Shown: positions 1 to 6,226 of the stretch, piece by piece
How the letters are laid out: each line of letters opens with the position of its first letter
Position numbering within the stretch: position 1 is the stretch's first letter
NCBI GenBank assembly: GCA_904502055.1
Contig: CAJGDZ010000078.1
Location: forward strand, 1 to 8,146
Length of the DNA stretch: 8,146 bases
Reading direction: 5' to 3'
Source: an uncultured Clostridia bacterium
GTDB lineage: Bacteria; Bacillota; Clostridia; Oscillospirales; CAG-272
Notes under the pieces: model-generated
What the model was told of the DNA's origin: nothing
Seen by the model: only the letters and a program-made list of their open reading frames with translations
The model's database searches: none
Translations under genes and position numbers: made by a program

Positions 1-1381
1 ATTCCGTATTTTTCTCACAGTATACCAAATGTGGAATTTGGTCTATAGTTTCAAAGCGAACCGAGGCAAAGCCCTTGGTATATTCATTTTGAACGGCCTG
101 CAGGATCAAAGGCATAAGACCGACGGAATTTTTATCTCCTTTGCTATGCTCATACTGTCCGATAATGTTCTCAAACAGGTGCTTTGGGCGACATACAAGC
201 GACGAAAAGAGGCGTTCATACCATGTTTTCCTTGCCGGATTGTAAAGAGATAACGAACGAATGCAGTCTTTGAGCCGCTTCTCTCCTTTTGCGTTTTTGG
301 GGAGTTTGTCCTCAAAGTCACGGTCAAAGGTTTCAAGCACATAACGGAAATAATTGCTTGTGTGAAAAAACTCGCCATTTCCCGAATTTACAAAAACCAA
401 AATGCCGTTTCTGCGGAAGCCAAGCAAGTTTTGTCCCAGCATTCCGTTAAACAAAAAGGTATCCGAGTGCTTGCCGACCCATATCTGATAGCCGTAGTCA
501 AACAGTTGACTTTCCTTGAGAATATCGACGTGACGTTCGGTTGCCGTTTGTAAATACTCCGCGGAGATAATTCGCTTTCCCTCATAAACACCGCCCGAAA
601 GCACCATATGACCGATCTTGATAAGATCACACGGCAAAAGGTAAAGCCCCCATCCGCCCTTCTCTATACCCTTTGGAGAGCTTTCCCAATAGTAATTTAC
701 AATACCGAGAGGCGCAAAGAGACGCTCGTCCAAGAATTCGGAAAGGCTCTTCCCGGTCTTCTTTACAACAATGGCGGAAAGCAGATAGGTGTTTATGCTA
801 TTATATTTAAAGGTTTTTCCAACTTCCCCTTTGGTAGCGGAATTCAGAAAGCCCTTTATCCAATCGGTCGTGGTCATCGATTCGATCTCGGCAAATTGCA
901 ATGTGGCTCGCATTGTAAGCAGATCCTCAATACATAGATCCTTAAGCTTGAGCTTGGTAAGCGCGCCGAATTCCTTTGGGAAAAGATCGATTACCCTTTC
1001 CTCGGGAAAGCAAAGCCCGTCGTCAATCAGCATACCGATGGCCAGAGAAACAACGCTTTTACAAGCAGAAAAGGTATGCTTCCACACGCGAAGGTCTTGT
1101 GCGCCAAAGCTTGCACGGCAGATCAACCTGCCGTTTCTTGCAATCAACACGTTGTGTACGTTCAGCGTGGGGTCTTTCCGAAGTTTATCTAAAAATTCAT
1201 ATACGATCTCGGAAGGAATCCCCTCCTCCTCGGGGGCACAGCATGCAAGAGGCGTTCCCTGCTTTTCGTCGGAAAAAGGGGGCTTAAACGAAGTCATTTC
1301 GATCATCGGCTCTGTCGCATTTTTGCTGTCAAGGATTCGTAAAGCAAGCTGTGCGGAGGGCGGCAAAAGAAAAGAATTCAC
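1..1381 (-). CDS. Beta-lactamase-fold serine hydrolase with extra C-terminal region (3' end outside window)
   Basis: 460 codons are visible from a GTG start and no stop is reached before the left edge, so the C-terminus is missing. The first ~350 residues match the serine beta-lactamase/class C-like esterase/PBP4* family. The nucleophile motif SxxK is Ser105-Ala-Cys-Lys108, the second motif is Tyr193-Asn-Ser, and the third conserved region ends in Gly313-Met-Leu-Gly-Gln317 instead of a KTG or HxG triad. The family's Gly-Trp-Gly-Leu segment (243-246), followed by the helix that places the domain's second half, is also present. Residues ~355-460 form an additional, charged and aromatic region outside the hydrolase fold that I do not recognise. 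No signal peptide or lipobox is seen, so a cytoplasmic location is likely, which argues against a classical cell-wall or antibiotic-resistance role. The substrate could be an ester, a D-amino-acid peptide or a small amide. It lies 17 nt after metA with its own Shine-Dalgarno site, so it is probably co-transcribed with the methionine genes. Family is confident; substrate is unknown. Confidence 0.85.
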   Translation of the reverse strand, partial: MNSFLLPPSAQLALRILDSKNATEPMIEMTSFKPPFSDEKQGTPLACCAPEEEGIPSEIVYEFLDKLRKDPTLNVHNVLIARNGRLICRASFGAQDLRVWKHTFSACKSVVSLAIGMLIDDGLCFPEERVIDLFPKEFGALTKLKLKDLCIEDLLTMRATLQFAEIESMTTTDWIKGFLNSATKGEVGKTFKYNSINTYLLSAIVVKKTGKSLSEFLDERLFAPLGIVNYYWESSPKGIEKGGWGLYLLPCDLIKIGHMVLSGGVYEGKRIISAEYLQTATERHVDILKESQLFDYGYQIWVGKHSDTFLFNGMLGQNLLGFRRNGILVFVNSGNGEFFHTSNYFRYVLETFDRDFEDKLPKNAKGEKRLKDCIRSLSLYNPARKTWYERLFSSLVCRPKHLFENIIGQYEHSKGDKNSVGLMPLILQAVQNEYTKGFASVRFETIDQIPHLVYCEKNTE

Positions 1382-1388
1382 AAAAACG

Positions 1389-1397
1389 CTCCTCTCT
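1389..1397 (-). promoter_or_regulatory. Ribosome binding site of the serine hydrolase
   Basis: Reads AGAGAGGAG on the minus strand, 7 nt before the GTG at 1381. It fixes the non-ATG start in preference to the ATG codons 26 and 29 residues further in, and sits directly after the metA stop codon. Confidence 0.7.
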
Positions 1398-1398
1398 T

Positions 1399-2316
1399 TT
1401 ATCTGAGTTCGTTCAGATTGTAGGGTGTGGTCTGATATACAAAATAGTTCAGCCAATTGGAGAACAACAAATTGGCGTGAGAGCGCCAGGTGACGCGGGG
1501 CGATTTACTGTCATCGTCGTTCGGAAAATAATTCTTGGGAACATCGATAGGAAGACCGAGATTTTTATCGCGCAGATATTCGCGATTCAAGGTCTCGGCA
1601 TCGTACTCCGAATGACCCGTGATGAAGATCTGTCTTCCGTTTTTGGTGGAGATCGCGTAGAGTCCCGCCTCCTCGGAAGCTGCCAGAATCTTAAGAGCCG
1701 GGCACGCCTTTACATCCTCCTGAAGAATCGTGGTGTGTCTTGAGTGAGGGACCATAAAGACGTCATCAAAGCCTCGGAACAAAATCGAGCTCTTGCGAAC
1801 CACCTTGTGCGGAAATACACCAAACAGCTTTTTGTCAAGCGGATGCTTGTCAATTCCGAAATGATAGTAAAGTCCTGCCTGCGCACCCCAGCAAATGTGA
1901 AGTGTGCTGTGAACGTGTCGCTTGGACCACTCCATGATCTCGCAAAGCTCCTCCCAGTATTCCACCTCCTCAAACGGAAGCTGCTCAACGGGAGCGCCGG
2001 TTACGATCATGCCATCGAAGGATTGATCCTTTACGTCATCAAAGGTTTTATAAAAGGTGCGAAGATGCTCCTTGGATATGTTCTTCGATTCGTAGCTTTT
2101 GGTGTGCAAAAGCTCCACCTCGACCTGAAGTGCCGTGTTTCCCAGCAGACGCATCAGCTGTGTCTCGGTGTCGATTTTGGTGGGCATCAGGTTGACGATA
2201 GCAATACGAAGCGGACGAATGTCCTGCGTGATTGCCCGGGTCTCGTCCATGATGAAAATGTTTTCATTGGTCAGCGTTTTATACGCGGGCAATTCGTTGG
2301 GTATCTTAATGGGCAT
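1399..2316 (-). CDS. metA: Homoserine O-acetyltransferase (MetA family, acetyl-CoA specific)
   Basis: 305 residues, the usual full length of the MetA/HTS family (glutamine-amidotransferase-like fold, cytoplasmic). It activates homoserine by O-acylation, the first committed step of methionine synthesis. Numbering coincides with the studied enzymes: nucleophile Cys142 in His-Ile-Cys-Trp-Gly, His235 and Glu237 in Gly-His-Ser-Glu-Tyr-Asp, and the Pro-Thr-Lys47 segment near the active site. Residue 111 is Glu (Ala-Pro-Val-Glu111). In the family, Glu111 selects acetyl-CoA and Gly111 selects succinyl-CoA, as established for the Bacillus cereus and E. coli enzymes. O-acetylhomoserine is therefore the expected product, although automated annotation often says succinyltransferase. 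This agrees with the metY gene 11 nt upstream, whose product uses O-acetylhomoserine. The ATG start is supported by an AAGGAG site overlapping the metY stop, suggesting coupled translation. No truncation or missing key residue is seen. Confidence 0.96.
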   Translation of the reverse strand: MPIKIPNELPAYKTLTNENIFIMDETRAITQDIRPLRIAIVNLMPTKIDTETQLMRLLGNTALQVEVELLHTKSYESKNISKEHLRTFYKTFDDVKDQSFDGMIVTGAPVEQLPFEEVEYWEELCEIMEWSKRHVHSTLHICWGAQAGLYYHFGIDKHPLDKKLFGVFPHKVVRKSSILFRGFDDVFMVPHSRHTTILQEDVKACPALKILAASEEAGLYAISTKNGRQIFITGHSEYDAETLNREYLRDKNLGLPIDVPKNYFPNDDDSKSPRVTWRSHANLLFSNWLNYFVYQTTPYNLNELR

Positions 2317-2323
2317 AAACGTT

Positions 2324-2329
2324 CTCCTT
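2324..2329 (-). promoter_or_regulatory. Ribosome binding site of metA overlapping the metY stop
   Basis: Reads AAGGAG on the minus strand, 7 nt before the metA ATG at 2316. It shares bases with the metY TAA stop at 2328-2330, an arrangement that favours translational coupling of metY and metA. Confidence 0.75.
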
Positions 2330-3611
2330 ATCCGATCCGGTCAAGTGCCTGTTTAATGTCATCAATAAGATCCTGAGCATTTTCAATACCGCAGGAAAGA
2401 CGAACAAGATCGGGCGAAACACCCGCAGCCACCAGCTCCGCATCGCTCATCTGGCGGTGTGTAGCACTTGCCGGATGCAGGCAACATGAGCGAGCATCCG
2501 CCACGTGCGTTTCAATGGCGATCACACGAAGGCTCTTCATAAAGCTTTCTGCTGCTTTACGTCCGCCCTTCACACCAAAGCTGACAACACCGCACGAGCC
2601 GTTCGGAAGATATTTTTCGGCAAGCTCGTGATATTTATCACTCTTAAGACCGCAGTATCTCACCCAAGAGATCTTATCACTGCTTTCCAGAAATTCAGCA
2701 ACAGCCTGCGCATTCTCGCAATGGCGCTTCATACGCACGTGAAGGCTTTCAAGTCCAAGGTTAAGAAGGTACGCGCTGAACGGCGACTGGATCGAGCCAA
2801 AATCGCGCATAAGCTGTGCTGTTGCCTTGGTAATAAACGCTTTCGCAAGACCGAATCTCTCGGCATAAACCACGCCATGATAGCTCTCATCGGGCGTGCA
2901 AAGGCCCGCAAACTTTTCGGGATACTTTGTCCAATCAAACTTACCGGAGTCAACAATGCATCCGCCGACCGCCGAGCCGTGACCGTCCATATATTTTGTT
3001 GTAGAGTGGGTAACGATATCAGCTCCCCACTCAAACGGGCGGCAGTTGATGGGCGTAGCAAAGGTGTTGTCAATAATCAGCGGTACTCCGTGTTTGTGCG
3101 CAGCATTGGCAAAACGCTCAATATCCAGCACACAAAGCGCGGGGTTGGCAATTGTCTCGCCAAAGACCGCCTTGGTGTTCGGCTGAAAGGCATTTTCCAA
3201 TTCCTCATCGGTGCAATCGGGCGAAACGAATGTGAACTCGATGCCCATTTTGCGCATCGTCACCGAGAACAGATTGAAGGTGCCGCCGTAGATCGATGAG
3301 CTTGCCACGATATGGTCTCCACAGGAGGCAATGTTGAAAACGGCGTAGAAGTTTGCCGCCTGACCGGAGGAGGTCAGCATTGCGGCACTTCCCCCTTCCA
3401 GCTCGGCAATCTTTGCTGCCACAAGGTCATTGGTCGGATTTTGAAGTCGTGAGTAGAAATATCCCTCCGCCTCGAGGTCAAAAAGCTTACCCATATCCTC
3501 GCTGGTATCATATTTAAAGGTCGTGCTCTGCACGATCGGAATCTGACGCGGCTCACCGTTCGCGGGTGTATAACCTCCCTGCACACACGTTGTTTCCAAT
3601 CTCTTTTTCAT
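2328..3611 (-). CDS. metY: O-acetylhomoserine sulfhydrylase (aminocarboxypropyltransferase)
   Basis: 427 residues, the length typical of MetY and longer than the ~380-400 of MetB/MetC relatives. It is a cytoplasmic fold-type I enzyme of the Cys/Met metabolism PLP family that replaces the acetyl group of O-acetylhomoserine with sulfide, giving homocysteine and acetate; some homologues also use methanethiol. Visible landmarks are Tyr53-Ser-Arg55 with Asn-Pro-Thr following (cofactor phosphate of the neighbouring subunit), Ser-Ser-Gly-Gln at 81-84, Asp181-Asn-Thr-Phe-Ala-Thr (pyridine nitrogen contact), and the Schiff-base lysine Lys206 in Ser-Thr-Thr-Lys-Tyr. A His-Pro-Ala-Ser-x-Thr-His segment and an Arg-Leu-Ser-Cys-Gly-Ile-Glu segment near the C-terminus are typical of MetY. 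The ATG at 3611 is preceded by AGAAAGGAA at 9 nt. It follows the DUF2344 gene after 24 nt and precedes metA by 11 nt. The short leader leaves no room for an S-box or T-box, so regulation must come from further upstream or elsewhere. A cystathionine synthase/lyase role is less likely given length and the MetA partner. Confidence 0.95.
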   Translation of the reverse strand: MKKRLETTCVQGGYTPANGEPRQIPIVQSTTFKYDTSEDMGKLFDLEAEGYFYSRLQNPTNDLVAAKIAELEGGSAAMLTSSGQAANFYAVFNIASCGDHIVASSSIYGGTFNLFSVTMRKMGIEFTFVSPDCTDEELENAFQPNTKAVFGETIANPALCVLDIERFANAAHKHGVPLIIDNTFATPINCRPFEWGADIVTHSTTKYMDGHGSAVGGCIVDSGKFDWTKYPEKFAGLCTPDESYHGVVYAERFGLAKAFITKATAQLMRDFGSIQSPFSAYLLNLGLESLHVRMKRHCENAQAVAEFLESSDKISWVRYCGLKSDKYHELAEKYLPNGSCGVVSFGVKGGRKAAESFMKSLRVIAIETHVADARSCCLHPASATHRQMSDAELVAAGVSPDLVRLSCGIENAQDLIDDIKQALDRIG

Positions 3612-3620
3612 ATTTATATA

Positions 3621-3629
3621 TTCCTTTCT
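3621..3629 (-). promoter_or_regulatory. Ribosome binding site of metY
   Basis: Reads AGAAAGGAA on the minus strand, 9 nt before the metY ATG. It lies in the 24-nt gap after the DUF2344 stop. No -10/-35 promoter pair fits in that gap. Confidence 0.6.
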
Positions 3630-3635
3630 GTTTAA

Positions 3636-4382
3636 TCATCTGAAGGGGGTCACACCATCCTCGCGGAAGGCACCGACACGAACAATGGTCATCCAAAAAT
3701 CGTCTTCGTTCTCACAGTCGATTTGGCACTCCTTGCAGAGTGCATCCAGCAAGATCGTGGGATTTAAGTAGTTGTCGCTGCTTACGTTCAAAACCGTGTG
3801 AATTTTCACGGTTTTGGATTCTTCACAATATGCTGCGTGAAAGACGCGGATCAAAGGAATCATATCAAACTCCTTTTCCCCCGTTTTGGTCGTTTTTGTG
3901 GCCATCCATGTCGGGCGGGAAGCAAGTGCATTCATCTGATCTGCAGTTTGTGCAGACAGCCCCCCGCATCCAAGCTCAATGTCATATTCCGACCAGACGT
4001 AGTCCGAGAATTTGGTGTCGGGCACGTAAACGTCAAGTATCTTCATTTCCTCGGTAACCTCACGGTTGAGCAGTTCCTTGATCTCCTCGCACGAGATCTC
4101 ACGCTCAATACGGATATCCAGCATTTCGCACTCGCTTTGCATACCGATGGAAAGCGGTGTGGAAAACACCAGCTTGATGTGCGGGTTAAATCCCTTGGTA
4201 TACCAGACGGGAATCCCGGCGCGAGAAAGAATACGATGCATCGTTCTTTGCAAATCAAGATGCGAAATAAACTGGAGATCTCCCACCTTGCGGAAGCGAA
4301 CGCGAACACCAATCGGTTCTGCAAGAAGCGGACGGTCTTTTTTGGTATAACAGGACTTTAATTCTTTGCTTTCGGACAGCAC
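3636..4382 (-). CDS. TIGR03936-family radical SAM-linked protein (DUF2344)
   Basis: 248 residues. The family core begins near residue 25 and shows the characteristic block Gly34-Asp-Leu-Gln-Phe-Ile-Ser-His-Leu-Asp-Leu, then Gly64-Phe-Asn-Pro-His with a Ser-Thr-Pro-Leu-Ser-Ile-Gly run at 74-80. These are the hallmarks of DUF2344/TIGR03936, a small protein encoded beside, or fused to the C-terminus of, TIGR03960 radical SAM enzymes. Its biochemical role is not established; it is presumed to work with the radical SAM partner. Here the two remain separate proteins, but the gene starts inside the last 25 nt of its partner. The start is well determined: GTG at 4382 follows GGGAGGTGA, an in-frame TGA lies only two codons upstream, and I find no in-frame ATG, GTG or TTG between the GTG and the core. 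The first ~24 residues, rich in Lys and Ser, are therefore a real N-terminal extension beyond the usual domain start. No membrane segment or signal peptide. Confidence 0.92.
   Translation of the reverse strand: MLSESKELKSCYTKKDRPLLAEPIGVRVRFRKVGDLQFISHLDLQRTMHRILSRAGIPVWYTKGFNPHIKLVFSTPLSIGMQSECEMLDIRIEREISCEEIKELLNREVTEEMKILDVYVPDTKFSDYVWSEYDIELGCGGLSAQTADQMNALASRPTWMATKTTKTGEKEFDMIPLIRVFHAAYCEESKTVKIHTVLNVSSDNYLNPTILLDALCKECQIDCENEDDFWMTIVRVGAFREDGVTPFR
3790..3815. other. Perfect inverted repeat inside the DUF2344 gene
   Basis: AAAACCGTG at 3790-3798 and CACGGTTTT at 3807-3815 form a perfect 9-bp stem with an 8-nt loop. The A and T runs make it terminator-like on either strand, but it lies within codons for a Lys-Thr-Val-Lys-Ile-His-Thr-Val stretch about 50 codons before the stop. 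Whether it acts in RNA is unknown; it may be chance from codon content. Confidence 0.4.
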
Positions 4383-6226
4383 GACCGCTCACCTCCCAGC
4401 TTATTGGCACCGCAAGCACTGCACATTTCGCGGCAGTTGGGTGTTGTTTTTTCTTGATATGCCTTTTGGCTCTCTCTTAAGAAAAAGCTCTTGTCTACAC
4501 CGCAATCAATGATGTCCCACGGAAGAATCTCGTCCTTTCCAAATGCGCGGTTAGCGTAAAAGGCGGGGTCGATCTCTGCTTTTTCAAAGACAGACAACCA
4601 TTTGTCATAATGGAAGCATTCGTCCCATGCATCAAAGACAAAGCCCTCCTCGGCGGCTATGGCAAGTGCCCTTGACAGCTTGCGGTCACCGCGAGCCAAA
4701 ACTGCTTCAATTCTTGACGTTCCGGGATCGTGGAACAAATAGCGGATCTTGCGATCATTGATCTTACTGCCAATGAACTCCTGCTTTTTTACAAAGCTCT
4801 CCGCCGTATCCTGTGCCTCCCACTGGAACGGTGTAAAGGGCTTGGGTACAAAGCAAGCGACGCTGATGGTCACCTGCGGTGCACGTGCCTTGTTGCGCTT
4901 GGGATTTTTATAAAAGGCGTCCAGTACCTTTTTGGCCAGCAGAACGATCCCCTCAAGATCCTCCTCGGTCTCGGTCGGCAAGCCCATCATAAAGTAAAGC
5001 TTGACCTGCGTTTTGCCCGACTCAAAGGCCACGTTTACCGCGCGAAGAAGATCCTCCTCCAGAACGTTTTTATTGATCACGTCACGAAGGCGCTGTGTTC
5101 CCGCCTCGGGCGCAAAGGTAAGCGAGGCGCTTCGCACCGATGCCACCTTGTCCATCAACTCCTTGGTAAAGCTGTCTACGCGAAGAGATGGCAAGGAAAG
5201 GCTGACCATATTCTCGTCCGTCCATGCCAGTAGCTGATCGGTAAGCTCGGGGAGCTTTGTGTAGTCGCTGATGGAGAGCGACGACAAGGAGATCTCATCA
5301 TATCCCGTGGATTCAAAAAGACACTTGGCCTGGCGATTTAAGACCTCGGGGCTCTTCTCTCTTACCGGTCGGTATACCATACCGGCCTGACAGAAGCGGC
5401 AACCGCGAATGCAACCGCGATAGACCTCCAGCATAATGCGGTCGTGCACGGTCTCAATATATGGCATTACCACCTTTTCGGGAAAATAGGAGGCGTCCAT
5501 ATCCTTCATAATACGCTTGGTGATCTTGGTGGGAATATCATCATAGATCGGACGGTATTCCTTCACCGTGCCGTCATCGTGGTAGGAAACCTCGTAGAAG
5601 GAGGGAACGTAAAGCCCCTTGATCGTACGCGCCGCCTCGTGAAGAAACGCTTTCTTGGAGTAATTTCCGCTCTCCTTCATTTGAATATAGAGCTTGGTAA
5701 ACTCCACCAGCATCTCTTCCCCTTCACCGATGGAAAAGCAATCAAAGAAGTCTGCTATCGGCTCGGCATTGTAGGCACACGGGCCACCGCCGATAATGAT
5801 GGGAAACTCGTCGCCTCTGTCTTTGGAAAGGATCGGCATCCCTGCCAGCTTCAGCATTGCCAGAACGTTGGTATACGACATCTCGTACTGAAGAGTAAAA
5901 CCAACGATATCAAAGTCCGCAAGCGGATCCTTGCTCTCGTGAGCCGTCAAGGGAAGATGATGCTTTTTCATCTTCTCCAGCATATCCAGCCACGGCATAT
6001 ACACGCGCTCGCACCAGATATCCTCTTCCTGATTCAAAGCGCCGTATAAAATACGGATACCGAGATTCGACATTCCGATCTCATAAGAATCCGGAAAGCA
6101 AAATGCCCATCTGGCTTTGATTTTGTTTTTATCCTTCAAAATCTGATTGTACTCGCCGCCTGAATATCTCCCGGGCTTTGAGACCGATTTTAAGATCGTG
6201 TTTCTGTTTTTCATTTTGTTACTCAT
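4358..6226 (-). CDS. TIGR03960-family radical SAM protein with B12-binding-like domain
   Basis: 622 residues. The N-terminal ~50-175 resembles the cobalamin-binding Rossmann-like domain of B12-dependent radical SAM proteins: Asp-Ile-Val-Gly-Phe near 106, Ile-Gly-Gly-Gly-Pro at 145-149, and Gly-Glu-Gly-Glu at 167-170. I do not see the classic DxHxxG base-off motif, so cobalamin binding is uncertain. The radical SAM core carries Cys272-x3-Cys276-x2-Cys279, the [4Fe-4S] site that cleaves S-adenosylmethionine, followed by Phe-Ala-Pro-Glu-Ala-Gly near 371 and Met-Met-Gly-Leu-Pro-Thr-Glu-Thr near 413. The C-terminus ends in a cysteine cluster (598, 602, 605, 616, 617) that could hold a further metal site. 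The reaction is not established for the family. The ATG start at 6226 overlaps the previous gene's TGA as ATGA; there is no good Shine-Dalgarno site, which fits translation by re-initiation. A longer frame from a TTG at 6268 would add 14 residues inside the upstream gene and is less likely; an ATG four codons in (6214) is also possible. Confidence 0.92.
   Translation of the reverse strand: MSNKMKNRNTILKSVSKPGRYSGGEYNQILKDKNKIKARWAFCFPDSYEIGMSNLGIRILYGALNQEEDIWCERVYMPWLDMLEKMKKHHLPLTAHESKDPLADFDIVGFTLQYEMSYTNVLAMLKLAGMPILSKDRGDEFPIIIGGGPCAYNAEPIADFFDCFSIGEGEEMLVEFTKLYIQMKESGNYSKKAFLHEAARTIKGLYVPSFYEVSYHDDGTVKEYRPIYDDIPTKITKRIMKDMDASYFPEKVVMPYIETVHDRIMLEVYRGCIRGCRFCQAGMVYRPVREKSPEVLNRQAKCLFESTGYDEISLSSLSISDYTKLPELTDQLLAWTDENMVSLSLPSLRVDSFTKELMDKVASVRSASLTFAPEAGTQRLRDVINKNVLEEDLLRAVNVAFESGKTQVKLYFMMGLPTETEEDLEGIVLLAKKVLDAFYKNPKRNKARAPQVTISVACFVPKPFTPFQWEAQDTAESFVKKQEFIGSKINDRKIRYLFHDPGTSRIEAVLARGDRKLSRALAIAAEEGFVFDAWDECFHYDKWLSVFEKAEIDPAFYANRAFGKDEILPWDIIDCGVDKSFFLRESQKAYQEKTTPNCREMCSACGANKLGGERSCCPKAKN
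4389..4397 (-). promoter_or_regulatory. Ribosome binding site of the DUF2344 gene inside its partner
   Basis: Reads GGGAGGTGA on the minus strand, 6 nt before the GTG at 4382 and within the last codons of the radical SAM gene. This is the strongest Shine-Dalgarno match in the window. Its last three bases are an in-frame TGA for the DUF2344 frame, so the start cannot lie further upstream. Confidence 0.8.

Noticed and set aside
614..628. Palindrome GATCTTGATAAGATC as an operator
   Set aside because: It falls in the conserved Cys-Asp-Leu-Ile-Lys-Ile-Gly codons of the serine hydrolase and has no nearby promoter.
106..630. Two short minus-strand frames (106-378 and 388-630)
   Set aside because: They are in a different frame from the serine hydrolase, which reads uninterrupted through the same region with family-like sequence.
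789..1406. Plus-strand frame of 205 codons
   Set aside because: It is antisense to the serine hydrolase, which has clear family motifs on the minus strand; the product is Ser/Arg-rich without recognisable domain.
2505..3299. Plus-strand frame of 264 codons
   Set aside because: It lies wholly opposite metY and matches no recognised family; a shadow of a well-conserved gene.
5444..6049. Plus-strand frame of 201 codons
   Set aside because: It is opposite the radical SAM gene's conserved N-terminal half and has no recognisable domain.
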